Shown piece after piece: positions 11,701-25,726 of a stretch of DNA of 64,000 bases. The notes under the pieces are model-generated. The model did no database searches. It had not been told where the DNA came from and worked only from the letters and a program-made list of their open reading frames with translations. The stretch is from Chionis minor. Taxonomy: Eukaryota > Chordata > Aves > Charadriiformes > Chionididae. The position numbers and the translations under genes are program-made. The DNA is taken from assembly GCA_013398295.1 (NCBI GenBank), contig VZSF01008499.1:1537349-1601348 (forward strand), read 5' to 3'. How positions within the stretch are numbered: the first letter of the stretch is position 1; each line of letters starts with the position of its first letter.

Positions 11701-14700
11701 CAGGATGTGTCTCAGTGCACACTTAAGAACAGGATATAATATGAACGTTCAGTGAGGAGGGCTCATACCCAACCAGCTGGCAAATTTTAATTACCTAGAA
11801 TCACATTGGCCCTCCAAATTAAAATAATATTAAAATGCATTGGTTCTCTGCAAATAAGGAGGGGGAGGTTCCTTATAAAGGTCTACTCATCCAAGGAGTG
11901 CCCAAAGGGACAGCTGCCTCACCAGCAAATAGAAGGTTAATTATGATGAACTACCTCTGTTATCCTACACTCAGTGAAATCCTTCAGACCTGACTTTGGC
12001 TGTGGTGCTGTGAATCTTGCTGGTCTGGACTCAAAGGGTGAGCGGACAATTAAAAAAATCAGTGTCCTGGTGCCCCCTTTCTCACAATACTTAGAAAGCC
12101 CATTAGTCCAGAATATGGGTTTGACCCCACCTCTCAAGAACACCTTAATGAGAATAAACACTCCTTTTCCAAAAAAGCCTTGCCTAGTATTTAAAGCCCT
12201 GCAGTAGGAGGCACAGATTAAAACTCAGTAAGGCTGAGAAACATGGTGAACCTGAGTCTCCGTGAAGTGCATGGTGGCACAAACCACTAAGTTGTTGAGC
12301 AGAAAGTAGAAGCAACTGCTCTTCCATTTACCATTTAAATGTATGTGTAGTTAAACAAAGAGATTCTAGGCCCTAAGAAGAATTTCTTTTAATGAAAATA
12401 TTTTCAGCTGTGAACACACCTATCTGACATGCTGTATACAGGCAGAGAAGAAATGTTACGTGACTCTGGATTTACCTCCAAGCTATCTATGGCAATTTAT
12501 TTCTCAGAATATACACTCTTGAGAATCCAAATTTTATGTAGCAGTTCTTCTTATGTATCATGCAGGGGAGCCTTTGCACTTAACTCAGGGCTGTAAAGAC
12601 TGCCAGATGATAAAACACTTAAATAAGGTGCTACAATACTCAATTCCATTATGGATCTTCTAAAAATAATACTCTGTCTGATTATCAGGTCATTTTAAGT
12701 TACATCACAATGTGACCATGGAGATCAGGCATCATATATTTATTAAAGCTGACATCTGAAGGTTTTTCTAAAAATAAGCTCCCACTTTGCAGAGAGGATT
12801 TCTCAATCACCTTAATCTTTTGTGGTATTTGGGGATAAAAAGACACTCCAATGACTGGAAAAATTCCAAAAGGATGTCTGGAAAATTGCAAAAAAGTCAT
12901 ATGATGCATGAATTGGCCATTCATTCAGGAGATTATCCTATCATACTTTCTAGCTGAGGGCTGAAGAAAACAGGCACTGCGTCATTCAACTTGCAGGCTC
13001 TTTGTCTCCATATATTAGATCCCTCCCTGGTGCATCAGGAGGTGTCCTCCTACCATGTGAATCACCCACAGGACAAGCATAAAGGATACGCCCGCCCTGC
13101 CTGCCCTGCAGGGAGCCTCTCCTCTGCTGGCTTAGTGCTTTGAGTACTCAGTAAACTGAAACTCTGGGATTAATTATCTTCTTAAGCTGCTGGTGGCCTA
13201 ATCACATCTCCTCTGAGAGGCTGTGAGGATGAGATGTTCTCTACATGACCCATTAAATTGATGTTGGTGTTTAGTAGCTTTGGGTATTCCTGTAGCTTCT
13301 GTAGTTTTGTATTGGAAAGGATTTGTATTGCAAGCGTACCCTGGGAATTCCCTGAAACAACCTACATACTAGGCCCCTTCTAGCTTGCCGAGTCTCCTGA
13401 CTGTTCTCCTGGGAGCGCGGCAATCTGCCCAGTGCAGAGTGGTTCTGGACATAAGCGGTGCTCTGGCCATCGGAAGCACTTCAAGGGCTCATTGAAGGAG
13501 AGAACAGTAAGTTTGGGTGCTGCCAGTCCCTGGATTGATGCTGGGTGTTTTTGTTTTCCTCAGCTGTAGCATGAGGCAGAGTCAAGAGTCATGATATCGG
13601 ACAGAGGCAGAGCACCGTGCTTAATTCATCATCCAGGCTGATGACTATTTAATTAGCTTAATTATGTTTAAAAAATAGGAAAGTAACTTTGTTGTTTCTC
13701 AGATGGGGAGACTGATGCAAAAGGAAAATGAGGAGTTGTTTTAATATCAGTGTTCCTTGCTCCTTATCTTGAGTCAAAAGACCAAATATATTTTTCCTCG
13801 CTTTTCTGGAAATGTTTTTAGTGAAGATTAAATAATGAAATTATACATTGAAGTTTGCCAAGAGGTATAGAAATGCATACCTAGGAGAGACTTCCTGCAT
13901 CATCAGGACCTATTTTACCTGAAGGCTGTATTTTGAAATTATTTTTCTGGAACATTTCCCACAGTATTCCAGATGAAATTTTCACTTGCTTTAATACTTC
14001 TCCAACACTGCTTGAAATACTAAATCTATTTGGAAACCTCATAAACTGCTAGTCCTCAATGCCACTAATGTATTCAGATCTCTTCTGTGTTCCAAATCCT
14101 AATAGGCCTAATCCTAATAGGCTCATAGCAGAAATTCTTATTAATATCTTTTTCTCTAAGTTTCATACTATTTTCCATTTCACTACTGTTTTTCTAAGCC
14201 TCACAATCATTCTTCATGTATAATAAGCAATTCTCTCCTTTCTTCATAATTCCCCCCAGCTCTACTATCAGAAAATTTGCTAACACATAGCCAAAGTAAT
14301 GAAGGAAATAGAGATCACTTAAGGGAAATATTAATTAAAAATCTGATTGAAGCACATCTGCAAAGTTAGTTTAAGACTGTGTAGGATAAATAATTATCTC
14401 TTTAACCTGTTGCCACTGACCAGATTATATTCCACTTGTGGGATGGATTTAGTCAGGATGGTTACAAATATATGTTAGAATCTTGAAATGAGCTACACAT
14501 AATTAATATTACAGAGTTCCATACTGCTGTTCAGGAAGGTGTATTTGGATGCTTCTTGTTCGGGAAAAAAAACCCCGAAGCCAAACACAACAATATATAC
14601 CAGATTACCGTTATGTTAAAAAACACATGTAACTACAAAGTCAGAAGAAGGAAAAAACCTTGGTCCTAAAGTGTTGGCTATTTAATAAGAAGCAAAATTG

Positions 14701-17700
14701 GGTTAGACGAAAGTCTGGAAAAGTAGTGTCATAACTGCCGCATGACAGAGTCATTCTTAAAAAACCAAGCCAATAATGAACTCATCTGCCTAAATATCAA
14801 CTCACTGCTTATGCTACTGAAGAGGTGTTTCAAGGAGAATTGGAAGAAGCTGAGGGAATGCTTCTGAGAGACCAAATTTTCTTTTATTCAGTATTTTGAA
14901 AGGAGGCGCAAATACGATTTAGGTATTTAACTTCCATTTAAGATGGATTGATCCTTTCTCACCAAAACTAAGCAATTTTCCTAACTTCTAGTTGATGAAA
15001 CTATATATACTTTACCGAACTTTAATCAAGTCGGTAGAGTTAATTGAGTTCCTACAGGGCCTGCCAAGCAGGCAGATTGGCAATAGCGATATGTGTCCCT
15101 GATGTTTTCACAGGGGCTCGTGTTTGGATGGTCTGAAGCAGATCTGGCCAGGCTGTGTTCAAGTGCTGGAGAGCCGTAAAACCCAACCACAGCTACTAAT
15201 ATCTTAGCTTCAAAGAGGGCATCGGAAAGGTATGTCTCACCAGTGCAGGCAGGTTACATTGCAAACTGCTGCCAGTTTGGGTTCACCTTCAGCTGTAATC
15301 TGCAGCAGTTCAGAAGCAGCTCTGCATTAAGGTTCAGCCTCTCTGCTTGTTGTGGAAATGAGGAGTAGGTGGACACACGAGGAGAAAGATACCGCGTCGC
15401 CTCTGCCTGTGAGCAACCATTCTGAAAACCCAAACCCATACGCAGGCTCAGTCAGGGAACAAAAAATTGAGGGAGTCCAGCTGGCTCGCCACGCATGGTG
15501 TTCTCAAACACCATAAACCCAGTTTCCAATAGGGAACTTCCCTGGAATTTCTGGTTGCAGGTCGCTGGAATGAAATTAATGTTACAAAATATTGGAATTT
15601 CCCATTCTTACTCACATTGTGAGTCAAAAGCAGATCCCCAAAGTAATTTTCAGTTAGAAAGAAACCTCTTTTACAGCACTTGTTAGTAAAAGATGACTTC
15701 CCCCTCCCCCCAACCCCAGAATGCCAATAAATACAAATGCTACACAGGGACCTGGAGCTGAAAGATTACTGAGAGTTAGGGCCTCGAGTTAACATCCACA
15801 TGGTGTCCTTTGACCAAGCTCAGCTTGGAAAGGGCATTGCCCCACGGTGCACCTACCACCTACTTCTCAGCAGTCCTGACTCTCTTATTCTCTAGTTCTG
15901 TAGTGACATAACGCCAGGCTTGCAGCCATTTTCTCACATCTTTGTTCTTTTTTTAAGATGTTCAATTTAATAACATCAACCTTCAGATTCAGTTACCCTT
16001 ATATAAGATCAATCTCCATTTCTTCTTTCCTGGACACCCCTCTCCTGATATTTTCAATGTTCCTTATTTCTCTAAACCGAAAGTGTGGGGTTTTTTGTCG
16101 TTAGGATAATGTGAAAAACATCTCATAACATGACAGAACGTGTGATTTAATCTCAACGTTTAGAAATAATATAAAAGTAAAATAAACTAGGCTGTCTGTC
16201 AATGTTGTGAGGTAACCTGTTTGAGGATATTACTAAGTTACATGTGTGCCAGCCTGATCACCGTTCAAAACAGGGAGAATGGATTGAGTCATCCTATGGC
16301 AGGATTCAGCACTAAGCCCCTTGGGGCCACAAAAGTGGACAACCCTTGGATATGTTTATAGAGGATTTTCTTTTTGGTTCATTTACCTTCATATGGGCTA
16401 AAAAGATAGGTAGGATCTCAAGATCCAGTCTATCGTGTAATATGATTTTAAAATAAATCAGAACAATTTTTTCATATTTTTAATTTTACATTAAACACAT
16501 TTGCAAGCATTTTCTGGTATTTTTCAATACCTTTTCAACCCCTTGAGTATCCTTAAGGTTCATAATTGTGAGATAATCTACTTCGTAAAAAATGCATCCT
16601 GCAATGAACCTCTGTAGTGAGGGAGGCTGGTTGAGGGAACATTGGCACTAAGGACTGTCGCAAATAACCTTGTTATGCCTACAGGTCATCAGGAGTCTTC
16701 TGACAGAGTAGCTTTGTTTAAAAGCCAAAATTCTCTAAAACTGAGCTGTTTTGTGCAAATACGAACAATTATCTGTTTCTGACACAGTACAGGCTCCTTT
16801 GCCAGGTTAATGTCTGTCTTATTACTCAAACATCCATGCGAGTAACCCTAGGTATACAAATGAGCAGAAGGTGACCCGTTAGACTTGTCCTTCTTAGTGT
16901 CTGTTTTTATTTGTCTTTGCTCTTGTTTCACAAATCTTCAAGTCTCCTGTCCTAAGCCTGGGTTTTCTGGAAACTCTTCTTTTGAAACACCAGATGTTGC
17001 AGGAATCTGGACACTTCCTTGTGATCTCAGAGACATGTCTCAGAGAACAAGTCCTCTGCTGCAGCTCGACAGACCTGGTACCTGAACTTGTGTGTCTTCC
17101 TTCCCAGTAGAGTGGCCTGGACTTGGAGTTTCCCATGAGAAAAACACACGTTCTCTTCTGAGATTTCCTTCTTTGTAAATCTTGCTAAAACTGGTGCTCT
17201 CCTGATACAGTTTGATGACAGGATATTCTAAACTGGCTCTACGTGTGATGGCTGATTTGAGATGAAGGTGTGATGACTTCTACAGTTTGGGAGAAGAAGC
17301 ACCGACACTGTTCCCGTTTCATTTTGAAAAGTAAATGTGACTCATTTTGGAAGTCTCTGGTTTGAAATTCAGTGCCTCTGAAATGAAAACTAGTGAGAAA
17401 ATACCGGAGTGGTAAGTCCTTCTCAACTGACATAGCGCAGACAATGGCAGCACTGAACACTGGATCGTGTGTGGCCAGACAGTTACACACACACTTAAAT
17501 TGTCTCATCACTAGAGCCATGGCTGCATGTAGGTTATGTGAACTAACTTGCATACTTCAATTTGATTCATATTGCATCTCCTCAGCACAAAATCTAAGTC
17601 GAAATTATTGAATCATTCTATCTATATCATAAATTATTTCCGCCAGACAGAATGCCTTACCAAAGCACCTTCAGATGTTTAACAAACATCAGTCAGATGG

Positions 17701-20700
17701 ATCTACTCACGCGGTGAATTTTCCTTCATTTGCTCTTCCTATATTTTCTGTGCATAGCATATTTCTTTGAATTTATTTCTCTAGTGACCTTTCTCCAGGT
17801 TGAAATGACTACTGCAAATATTCCGTGTTTAAAATGTGCCTATTTGTTTTGTCTGAACAAGCACCTCAATCTTGATGGTTTTCCCTGCTGTGATTTGAAA
17901 CTGGCCTTCCATATCCATTTTAAAAGTGCATTTCTGCACCTGTTCTTGCCACACACCTTCACTCTCATTTTAGAAAGAATAAAAGCAAAACTAATTCTGT
18001 GGAATAATGCTTATCTCTCCCTGTTCTCAACAACTTTTTTTTTTTGGTTGGTTGGGGTTTTTTTGAGTAAACATAGCTATATTTCCATTGCCTTTTGGAC
18101 TGAGATGCAAGTCAGTACCAGAGCTGCAAACAGAATGCAGAAAACCTATATGTTGTTTCCTTGGTGTTGTAGCCAGAAAAAAATAAATAAATCAGCAATT
18201 GACTTAACAGTCATAACATATAGGGCGTTTATTTTGGTAATCACATCACTTAAACTCTGAACTCTAAACAGTAAGGGTACAAGCATAAACTTTAAATATA
18301 AAACTTTTAAAATATGTTTTCTGGGTCTCTCTCTCTCTCATTGAGACCTTTTCTAAGTTCTTTAAAAGATTTCAGACAAGAGACGGTAATTGGATTTCCA
18401 GACCTGTCTTTATTACTTGAGCTAGAAAGAGACGTCCAGAGTGAAACGGTCTAGCTTTGTGCCAGGATGGATTCATAACTAATATGAACTGGCTCTGCTT
18501 TTTGCTCCCCTAGGGAAAAGGGCCCTCTCACATTTATGCATTTAAAAGGAGTCTGATACTCAGTCTTTAGAGACATAACACGAAAAGTATTAGCATTAAT
18601 TGCCTTCTGATCTGCAACAATTATGTACAGGCCTATTCAGAATTTTAAAAATAAAAAATAAAAATGAGGAGTGAGACTAAACGTAAAATGAGTATTAATA
18701 GCTTTTAAAAATGTGTAATTTTTTGTGGTTGTTGTTTTTAACATGACCTCTTTCTAAGCTAGAAATGTCCTTTCCAAAAGCATACTCAGTCTGACATTCT
18801 GGTACTTTATATTTTAGCAAACCTGCTGCTGTCTCAAAGTAGCAGTAATCTGTCTCCTTCTTTTTCCATCAGAGGTTTCCTAAGAGTTTCCTAAGACGTA
18901 GGAATTCATTTTGGACAGAAAAGACACCACCAGCTCCATTACAAAAAATAAAAAAATATAAATGATATCTTGGTATAGATGCATCTATCTTTGACATCTT
19001 GAAATTGAAAACACCTGGGAAATTTTAAATGCACGTATAAACATTCTTTCCTATGTGTACAAAATAAATTACTCCTTTTTTTTTTTTTCCAGTAGGCTAG
19101 ACTGATACATATAAGTGATTCATTATAATGGACTATTGAATGTCTGTAGGTTCCTTCCTATATTGAGAACAAAGCATTGTTTCAGACTGAGCTTATATTT
19201 CTCACTCAGGACATTTCTAGCACATCCACTATAAGGCAATACCCTGAAGGGGAATGGCTCTGATAATTTGGGGACTATGTAGAACTGCACACCTGAATGC
19301 ATTCTAAAATACAGCAGTGGAGTCCTATGTCAGTGGCTTCACGATCAAACTGTTTGCTAATATGGGAATTTCCCCATTCAGCCACTCACCAAATCCTACA
19401 AGGACTGAAGTCAGGTGGTATTTTTGGCTCAGACACCATCATTAGAGCATGAAACAGAAATACCTCCAAGTTTCAAGTGTTGGTAAGCACGATTATACTG
19501 TTAAACCAATTCTCTGGATGGAATAGATGTCAGAGGAAAATCTAATTTACTCTCTCATATTGGGCTGTTATACTAACCAGATTAACATGCAGACAGCGAA
19601 GTAAATGCATGTTTTAATTCTGATTACACCTGGGGATACATCTTTAGACTAGATGGTGCCAATTTTATATGACTGTGAATACCCTTTGAGATTATGGCTG
19701 GGCATAATTTGGGTTTCAAATCTATTTTTTAAACATATTCTTTACACCTTGTTTAGTTTCCATCCTTAGATTAAGAATATAATTTGTTACCCTGAAAAAC
19801 CTTAAGAAAGACATACTGTAATTGTGGCATAGAAATGTGGCATAAATGCTGGAGAGATAATGAAAGGCTGTTCCCGCAGGTTTCTAGCCCACACCAATTT
19901 GCATGACCTTTGACTAATTCAAGTAAACTTCAAATAAACCCACTTCTTCAAATTAAATGTAAACTTTGAACCTCCTTAGAATTGCCTAGAAAAAATATTC
20001 TCGACACTAATACTACATGATCCTCTATTTGAGGAGATTAATTGCACTGACCAATATCCAGGGATATGATTTTTAATCTGCTCTGCTTCAAGTCAAACAT
20101 AACTACAGTGAGAGTATTGCATTTGCAACAACTTGAAGCTAGCTTGAAATGTTAAAAATATCTTCAGACTTCCTTCCTTTCCACCCACAGCTATGGACCT
20201 GATTCCTTAAATCCTGTCTGAATCTGTTAATTTTGCCAAAAGAACCAATTATGAAGCAATATTGAGTCACACTGCATAATCTAGGGAAACTGTAAAATAT
20301 AATTGCATTTATGTGCTGACCCCTTGGTGAAAGAATGAGGTCATATGTAACACTTTAATGGTATCAAAACTTAAAAACAAAGCACTAACAGAAACAGAGG
20401 TGGCAGTCAGATATTTTTTTCCCCTTCTTAAATCAAGGTGTTCAAATGTCTTGAAAATGCATTTGCCCCTCTTTGGGACATGCCTGAAATGTACCTGAAA
20501 ACTGGTTGTACTGGGAAAGAGAAACTTTGCTGGGAGGTGACAATCTTCAGATAATTTACCTAATCTGAGCATAAATTTACAAGAAGCGAGCTCCCTGATG
20601 CCTTTCACAATGTTTTGCTCTAGCTGTATTTGTAATCTTTTTACGATTTTCTAACTTTCCTGGTGAAAAGTGCACTTTGCGCGATAGGATAATTTAACCT

Positions 20701-20769
20701 ATGGAGAATGAATGCGTCTGGGGACAGTTGCAGCCAGGTGCCATGTACAGAGACAAACTGCCTGCTGTT
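8788..20769. other. intergenic, no gene recognised
   Basis: Twelve kilobases of AT-rich DNA. Part of it (about 9330-9490) is dense in TAATTG/TAATGC-type homeodomain motifs and could be a conserved non-coding element, which would need an alignment to show. The longest frame (17730-18260, 176 codons, +) is a hydrophobic translation of T-rich DNA with no family resemblance. Confidence 0.45.
14095..14124. repeat. 15-bp tandem duplication
   Basis: AATCCTAATAGGCCT is followed directly by AATCCTAATAGGCTC: two units of 15 bp differing only at the last two positions. A simple local duplication. Confidence 0.85.
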
Positions 20770-20809
20770 GTTTGGTATCGGATCTCAGGGGTTTGGTGTC
20801 GGATCTCAG
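20770..20809. repeat. 21-bp-period tandem duplication
   Basis: GTTTGGTATCGGATCTCAG at 20770-20788 recurs as GTTTGGTGTCGGATCTCAG at 20791-20809 with a single substitution. A strong splice-donor-like sequence (AAG followed by GTGAGT, with the GT at 20859) lies 49 bp downstream, but I see no matching exon. Confidence 0.85.
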
Positions 20810-21639
20810 CTTCAGGACCCTGCTTCTAGTTGCCCCAAAGGAGATCCCATTCCAAAAGGTGAGTAATGTAAAAACGAGGATGCTCGTGACTCATCAGATA
20901 ATAGCGTATGTTGTAGGAATTCCTGGCTGAGGAAACCAGGTTCAGTCTTTGTGATGCCCTTGAACCGGAAGAAAAAAGGAGAAGGATGTGTACTAGGAAG
21001 CCTTGCATTTCTGGCACTGGGGCAATGAGCTGAAATTCTCTCAGCAGGAAGAGGTTTGGTTTACATGCGTGAGAGAAGGATTCTGACTCCTCAGCTTCCA
21101 TACCAGCATTTGCTCTTCCATACTCGAAGGTATTTTATTCTAGTTGCAGTGTTTTATTGTACTCTGCCAGGTTTTGTAATTCAAATCCTCAAAGGTTTTT
21201 GGGTCTGTAATGAAGAATTGTAAGACTGCAGAAAATTAATTTCCTGGCTAATCAGGAGTTTTGCAGGGAGTGTTTTATCTGGTTATAGAACAAGGCTTGC
21301 CATTCCATCCATCACCATTAAAAGAAATCCCTGGTTCTCCCTGGGTTCATGGTTTGCTATTCAAAACAGGACTGTACTTTTTGGGGTCGAGTGAACTTTT
21401 TGTCCTCTTTTGCTTCTTGTGTATTCAGAAATCATCCTTGAACAAATCTCCCCGAGGAGGAGGCCCGTGCAAAAGCAACCTGAAGCTGAACCCTGGAATG
21501 AAATGACATTTAAAATTAAATTACATATTTGTTTACAGAAAGGTTGACTGATTAAATGCCTTAGGACTGCCAAAGGTCCCCTGTGTTGCTAAAACGATTT
21601 TAGAAAAATTGTGGTTGTGTAACATCTGTTTGCTCCCCT

Positions 21640-22170
21640 TTTGTTCGTGTCCAGCCTGCTCTGCCAGGAGAGGTCTCCCTGACCTCCGGCAACCAGTGCT
21701 GCCCCTCTGGCTTCAGCTGTTCCTCTGTGGACTGAGGAGCCCCCTCTTCCAAATAAAAGCGCAAGGCGGCGAGCGCGGCGTTGGAAGGAGCGTGACTGCT
21801 GGTGACAGACGCGGCACCAGGGGAATCTGTGTTGGTTTTGGCTGCAGCCACTTCCAGGCAGGAAAACAAGAGCTTGTTTTCTTCCTTCATCTCACAACCC
21901 CCGGCTTTCATGGCAGGAATTTCATTTTGCTTTGGATGGGTGGAAAAGCTATAATCAAATGCCTGTGGCAGGTAGACAGGAAGTTTGCAATAGGCTATCA
22001 AAGCAGAAGCAGCAAGAAAAAGACTTTAAAGCTTTAAAGAAAAACAAAACTTTTTCAAAATGTGTTTTAAAGAGCAGCACCTATTGTAGCTCAGTCAGCG
22101 CTCTTGGGGTTGATGGCTCTGCAGCCATCCCCGCTGCCGGGAGAGGAATGAGAAGTCAGAAAGAGAGATT
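21640..22170. other. GC/CpG-enriched island inside AT-rich intergenic DNA
   Basis: CpG dinucleotides cluster around 21675-21825, notably 21758-21782, and again near 22098-22140. Long frames occur on both strands over the same bases (21609-22037 + and 21600-22001 -). That follows from reduced stop frequency at higher GC and is not evidence of a gene. It could be an orphan CpG island, an enhancer or a non-coding RNA exon. Confidence 0.3.
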
Positions 22171-25158
22171 AGCTCTGTCTGTCATGTGAAATACCAGGAA
22201 GAAATTGCTTTGTGTCCTCAAACCACAATGTCAAATATTTGTTAAAATGAAAATCCTAGAAAAAGTGAGTACGGGACTTGACTCTCTTAAGTGATCTACT
22301 TTAAAGTCTTCTGAACATACCTAACAGTTTGTAATTGTTAAACACAGAGTGAGTCAGAATAGGACATGCACTTTTAATGGAAATGCACAAATTTAACTTC
22401 AGTTCTGTTTGAAAGTTGTTGGTAGGGTCTTGCCTTAAATTTAAGTACTATTTTCTTCCCTTAGAACGATCCTAACTTTTCTCTCAAGGAAAACAGGAGG
22501 TAGTAAATTCCAGTAGGGAAACAAAAAAGAAAAGAAAAAAGGAAAAGTGGGAGCACTTGGTTGAAAGTGAATATTTCTACATGTGCTCATATATGACTTT
22601 GAGCAGGGGGCCAAGACCTGGCTTGATGCTGTTTCATGTCCACATCCACCCAGATAACCCTCTGGAGGAGAAGGAAGTTCTGCATCATCTGCTCTCTCAG
22701 CTCTTCATGGAGCATCCTAGAGAGTTATTGGTTCTTCCGTGAACCCTCCCAAAGCCTACTAAAACAGGAAACGACCAAAAAAGCAACTTAGTCTTCATTA
22801 GACTTTAACTATCGTAGGATGATGCATTTTTTGTCACATACCTATGCATCACGGTGGATGCCTGTTCCATGACTGAAGGTCTGTAAGCCTCTGCTGAAAG
22901 AAAATAAGTCATAGACATTTTGGGTTACAAGCATTTCTAATGGCAAATTTTATGTGATATGCTTTTTTTTAAAAGTCAAATTTCAGTTGTTTGAATTTAC
23001 ATTTTTGAAACCTGGAAAGAAGAAACCTGTGAGTTATTTAAATGTCAGCTGCCATTTTTCATTAAAGAATGTGAAAATTTCTAAAGGTAACTTAAACATT
23101 TTAAATCAAAAGTAACTCCTGTGTCCTGTTCCATATAGACCAGTTCATCATACCCTCATAAGGCTAATCTCATAAGACCTGGGTCTGAAATTATGTCTAT
23201 GATTTGTATTATGCGTCTTAAAGCTCCAAAATAGATTACAACCAGGCCAGCTGTCCAAGTTTCTATGTAAACAAAAATATAACAGCATCCTTGCTTAAAT
23301 GGGAGCCCAACTTTCTCATCTAACCCTTAACAATCCTCTGGATACTTATTTGTTAATTTCTGTCTCTCCTTGAAATATTAATCACTAACTATAACTAGGA
23401 GTGAGGCCGGCCTCTGTTTGTTACAGACACGCAGTCTGGTAGTGCTAATATTTCCAGGTGTGCTTGAGCTTGTTCATGTAAGTAATCCTTCCAAGGTCAT
23501 CACCAAGGACAGGAATATGCTAATGACAGTAAGTGCAGAGTGAAATGTATTTTCACAAAATATTTTCCCTCTCTGATTTGAATACATTTTCAAAAATGCA
23601 CTTTATGCTTTTGTGTTGAGAATCACTTTTACCATTTTAAATATTTACAGCTGTAAATGTAGTGCTCAATTAGAAAAGCAATAATCATGACTCAAACTTT
23701 CACGAAGAATTAACTCTCTCAGCCTGAAATTTTTCACCTACGTTATACTGTTGAGTGTCTCTGAAACCTTTACTTAAAATAAAAAAAAAAAAAAAAGAAA
23801 AAGAAAAAGCTTTGCAATACCTTTTATTCCAATACAGAAAAACAGATATTCAGTAGATATCTGAATCTTCCTTCAAGTTGATACTGTAAAGAGGTTATTT
23901 CCAACAAGCTTTCCTGTCTGCTTGTTTGCCTTTATTGCTCTACAGGGATAAACTGGTTTACTTTTAGTAACTTTTACAATTGTTTAGTCTGAGTTCTTAT
24001 GAAGTGTTTCAGTCTTAAGGAAACTGATTAAANGTAAGGTTATGAAGTCAATAGCCTAAAGAGGAAACTGCTGCTGGCAGTTCTGGGTATATTGAGCAAT
24101 TGCATTTTCGAGTAATGCTTGTTTGTTTTTAGCTTTTATGGTAACATTTCATGAGGCTTCATGTGGCCGGTGTTTCTTGTGTAGGGGCAAAACCTGGTTA
24201 AGAGATTTATTTCCATTTTTAAAATCTTTTTTTTTTTTGACCGGAAAGTAAATAATGATTACTTGTGTAAGCACAATGATGCAGGAGTTCAGTACTAAAA
24301 GTAGGGAAGTGCAGAGTACTTGTGTGCATGAATATCGGGAATATATGCAATTTTAGTTGGTACTGATGGGAATTTGGAAAACACTTTTCATTTTTCTCAC
24401 ATCCTTTTCCTTTCATGATATTCCTTTGGGACTTGTTCACAAAGAACTCCAGGCAAAGTTTCCCTGAAGTCCCTCACAATATTTCAGTTCGGATTAAAGT
24501 TTATGCTTGGCACCAAGTCCAAGACCAATAATGAATACTAGGATGGACTGCTCAGTGCACACCGCTATTTATCAAGGTTACAAAGTCAGACAGCCTCCAA
24601 TATAACAGAAATCTGAGATTATACTTTTAGCTACAGGTTTCAAATAATTTAAGTTTTTTAAAAAGAACTAATTATAATAGAATTTAAGCATTGAATAATT
24701 ATTTTATTATTTGTGGATGTGATCTCAACTGAAGATAAGCAGGAAGATGCAGACAAAAAGATACTTTAAATTCCCATATCAGCGGAAGCTGTTCTTCAGA
24801 ATTTGTAAGCTTTTGAATAAAGAAAACCAAGCCATGTTAAATGAAAAGCTAGACTTCATAAGGGGTATGTCCATCACTATGATCTTGCAAAAACTCTTTT
24901 AGCTTATCAAACACAGAAAATGCATGGCTAAATTCTCTGTGTGGCTTTGAAAATGTTACCTCGTAGCTTAGAAAGCACTGGAACGTGATGGCATTTCCAT
25001 ACGGAAAAGTTCTGTCACTGGTGAGACCTTGCATCATTCATCACTTTCTCTTTTTCTGTGCAAAACAAGAAGAGGTAAGGAGGGTTGATTGGTCTGAATA
25101 GGAGGAAAGGATAAGCGTAGCACCCCAAATAAGAAAGAGGTGGGACATATACTGATAT

Positions 25159-25207
25159 AATATGTACTGTCTATTTAATATGTGCTGTCTATTGAATATG
25201 TGCAGCC
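25159..25207. repeat. 18-bp minisatellite, about 2.7 units
   Basis: AATATGTACTGTCTATTT, AATATGTGCTGTCTATTG and a partial AATATGTGCAGCC follow each other directly. Full units differ at two positions. Copy number could vary between individuals. Confidence 0.88.
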
Positions 25208-25702
25208 AAACTCAGTCCTAGCAGCAAGCAAAATAGTTTTAATTTTAAGCAAAAGAAATAGGTTAGAAATCACAGTCAGTGACTGAAACCCAAAATATAA
25301 CACCATTACAAAGTGAATTATCGCTGGACAAATTAAGCTAACTGATGAAACACAGCTCTTGCAAGTGAGAAAATCCATCAGCCGGGATGACAGCCCAAAC
25401 AATAATGCTTTCTGCCTGACTGGGACTTATCTCTAATTGGGGTCTAGTTTCTCTTGAATTCCGCTCAAGACAGAAGTCAGAAAATTTGGTAACTTGAACT
25501 CCCATTTTGGCGGTCAATGACATATCTTATCAGCATCATGACAACTGCCTGAAAATGTCTTTCTCAGCCTGCAGTCTTGTAGGTAGGTATTCTGAAAAGT
25601 ATTTCTGAACTGTGCTTCTGTGAAAACTTTTTCTCATTCTCTTCCTGGGAAAGGTATGTATTCTTTACTTCTTGGGGTTTATCTAACTAGTGATTAATAC
25701 CT

Positions 25703-25726
25703 GGGGGGAGGGGGGCGGGAGGGGGG
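25703..25726 (+). other. canonical G-quadruplex motif
   Basis: Four runs of G (6, 6, 3 and 6) are separated by single bases A, C and A. Three-tetrad stacking with one-base loops is the most stable class of intramolecular G-quadruplex. It stands alone in AT-rich intergenic DNA. Folding is predicted from the sequence pattern only. Confidence 0.85.

Noticed and set aside
17730..18260. 176-codon hydrophobic open frame on the + strand
   Set aside because: It is the longest gap-free frame, but its Phe/Leu richness follows from T-rich DNA. No splice context or family match is visible.
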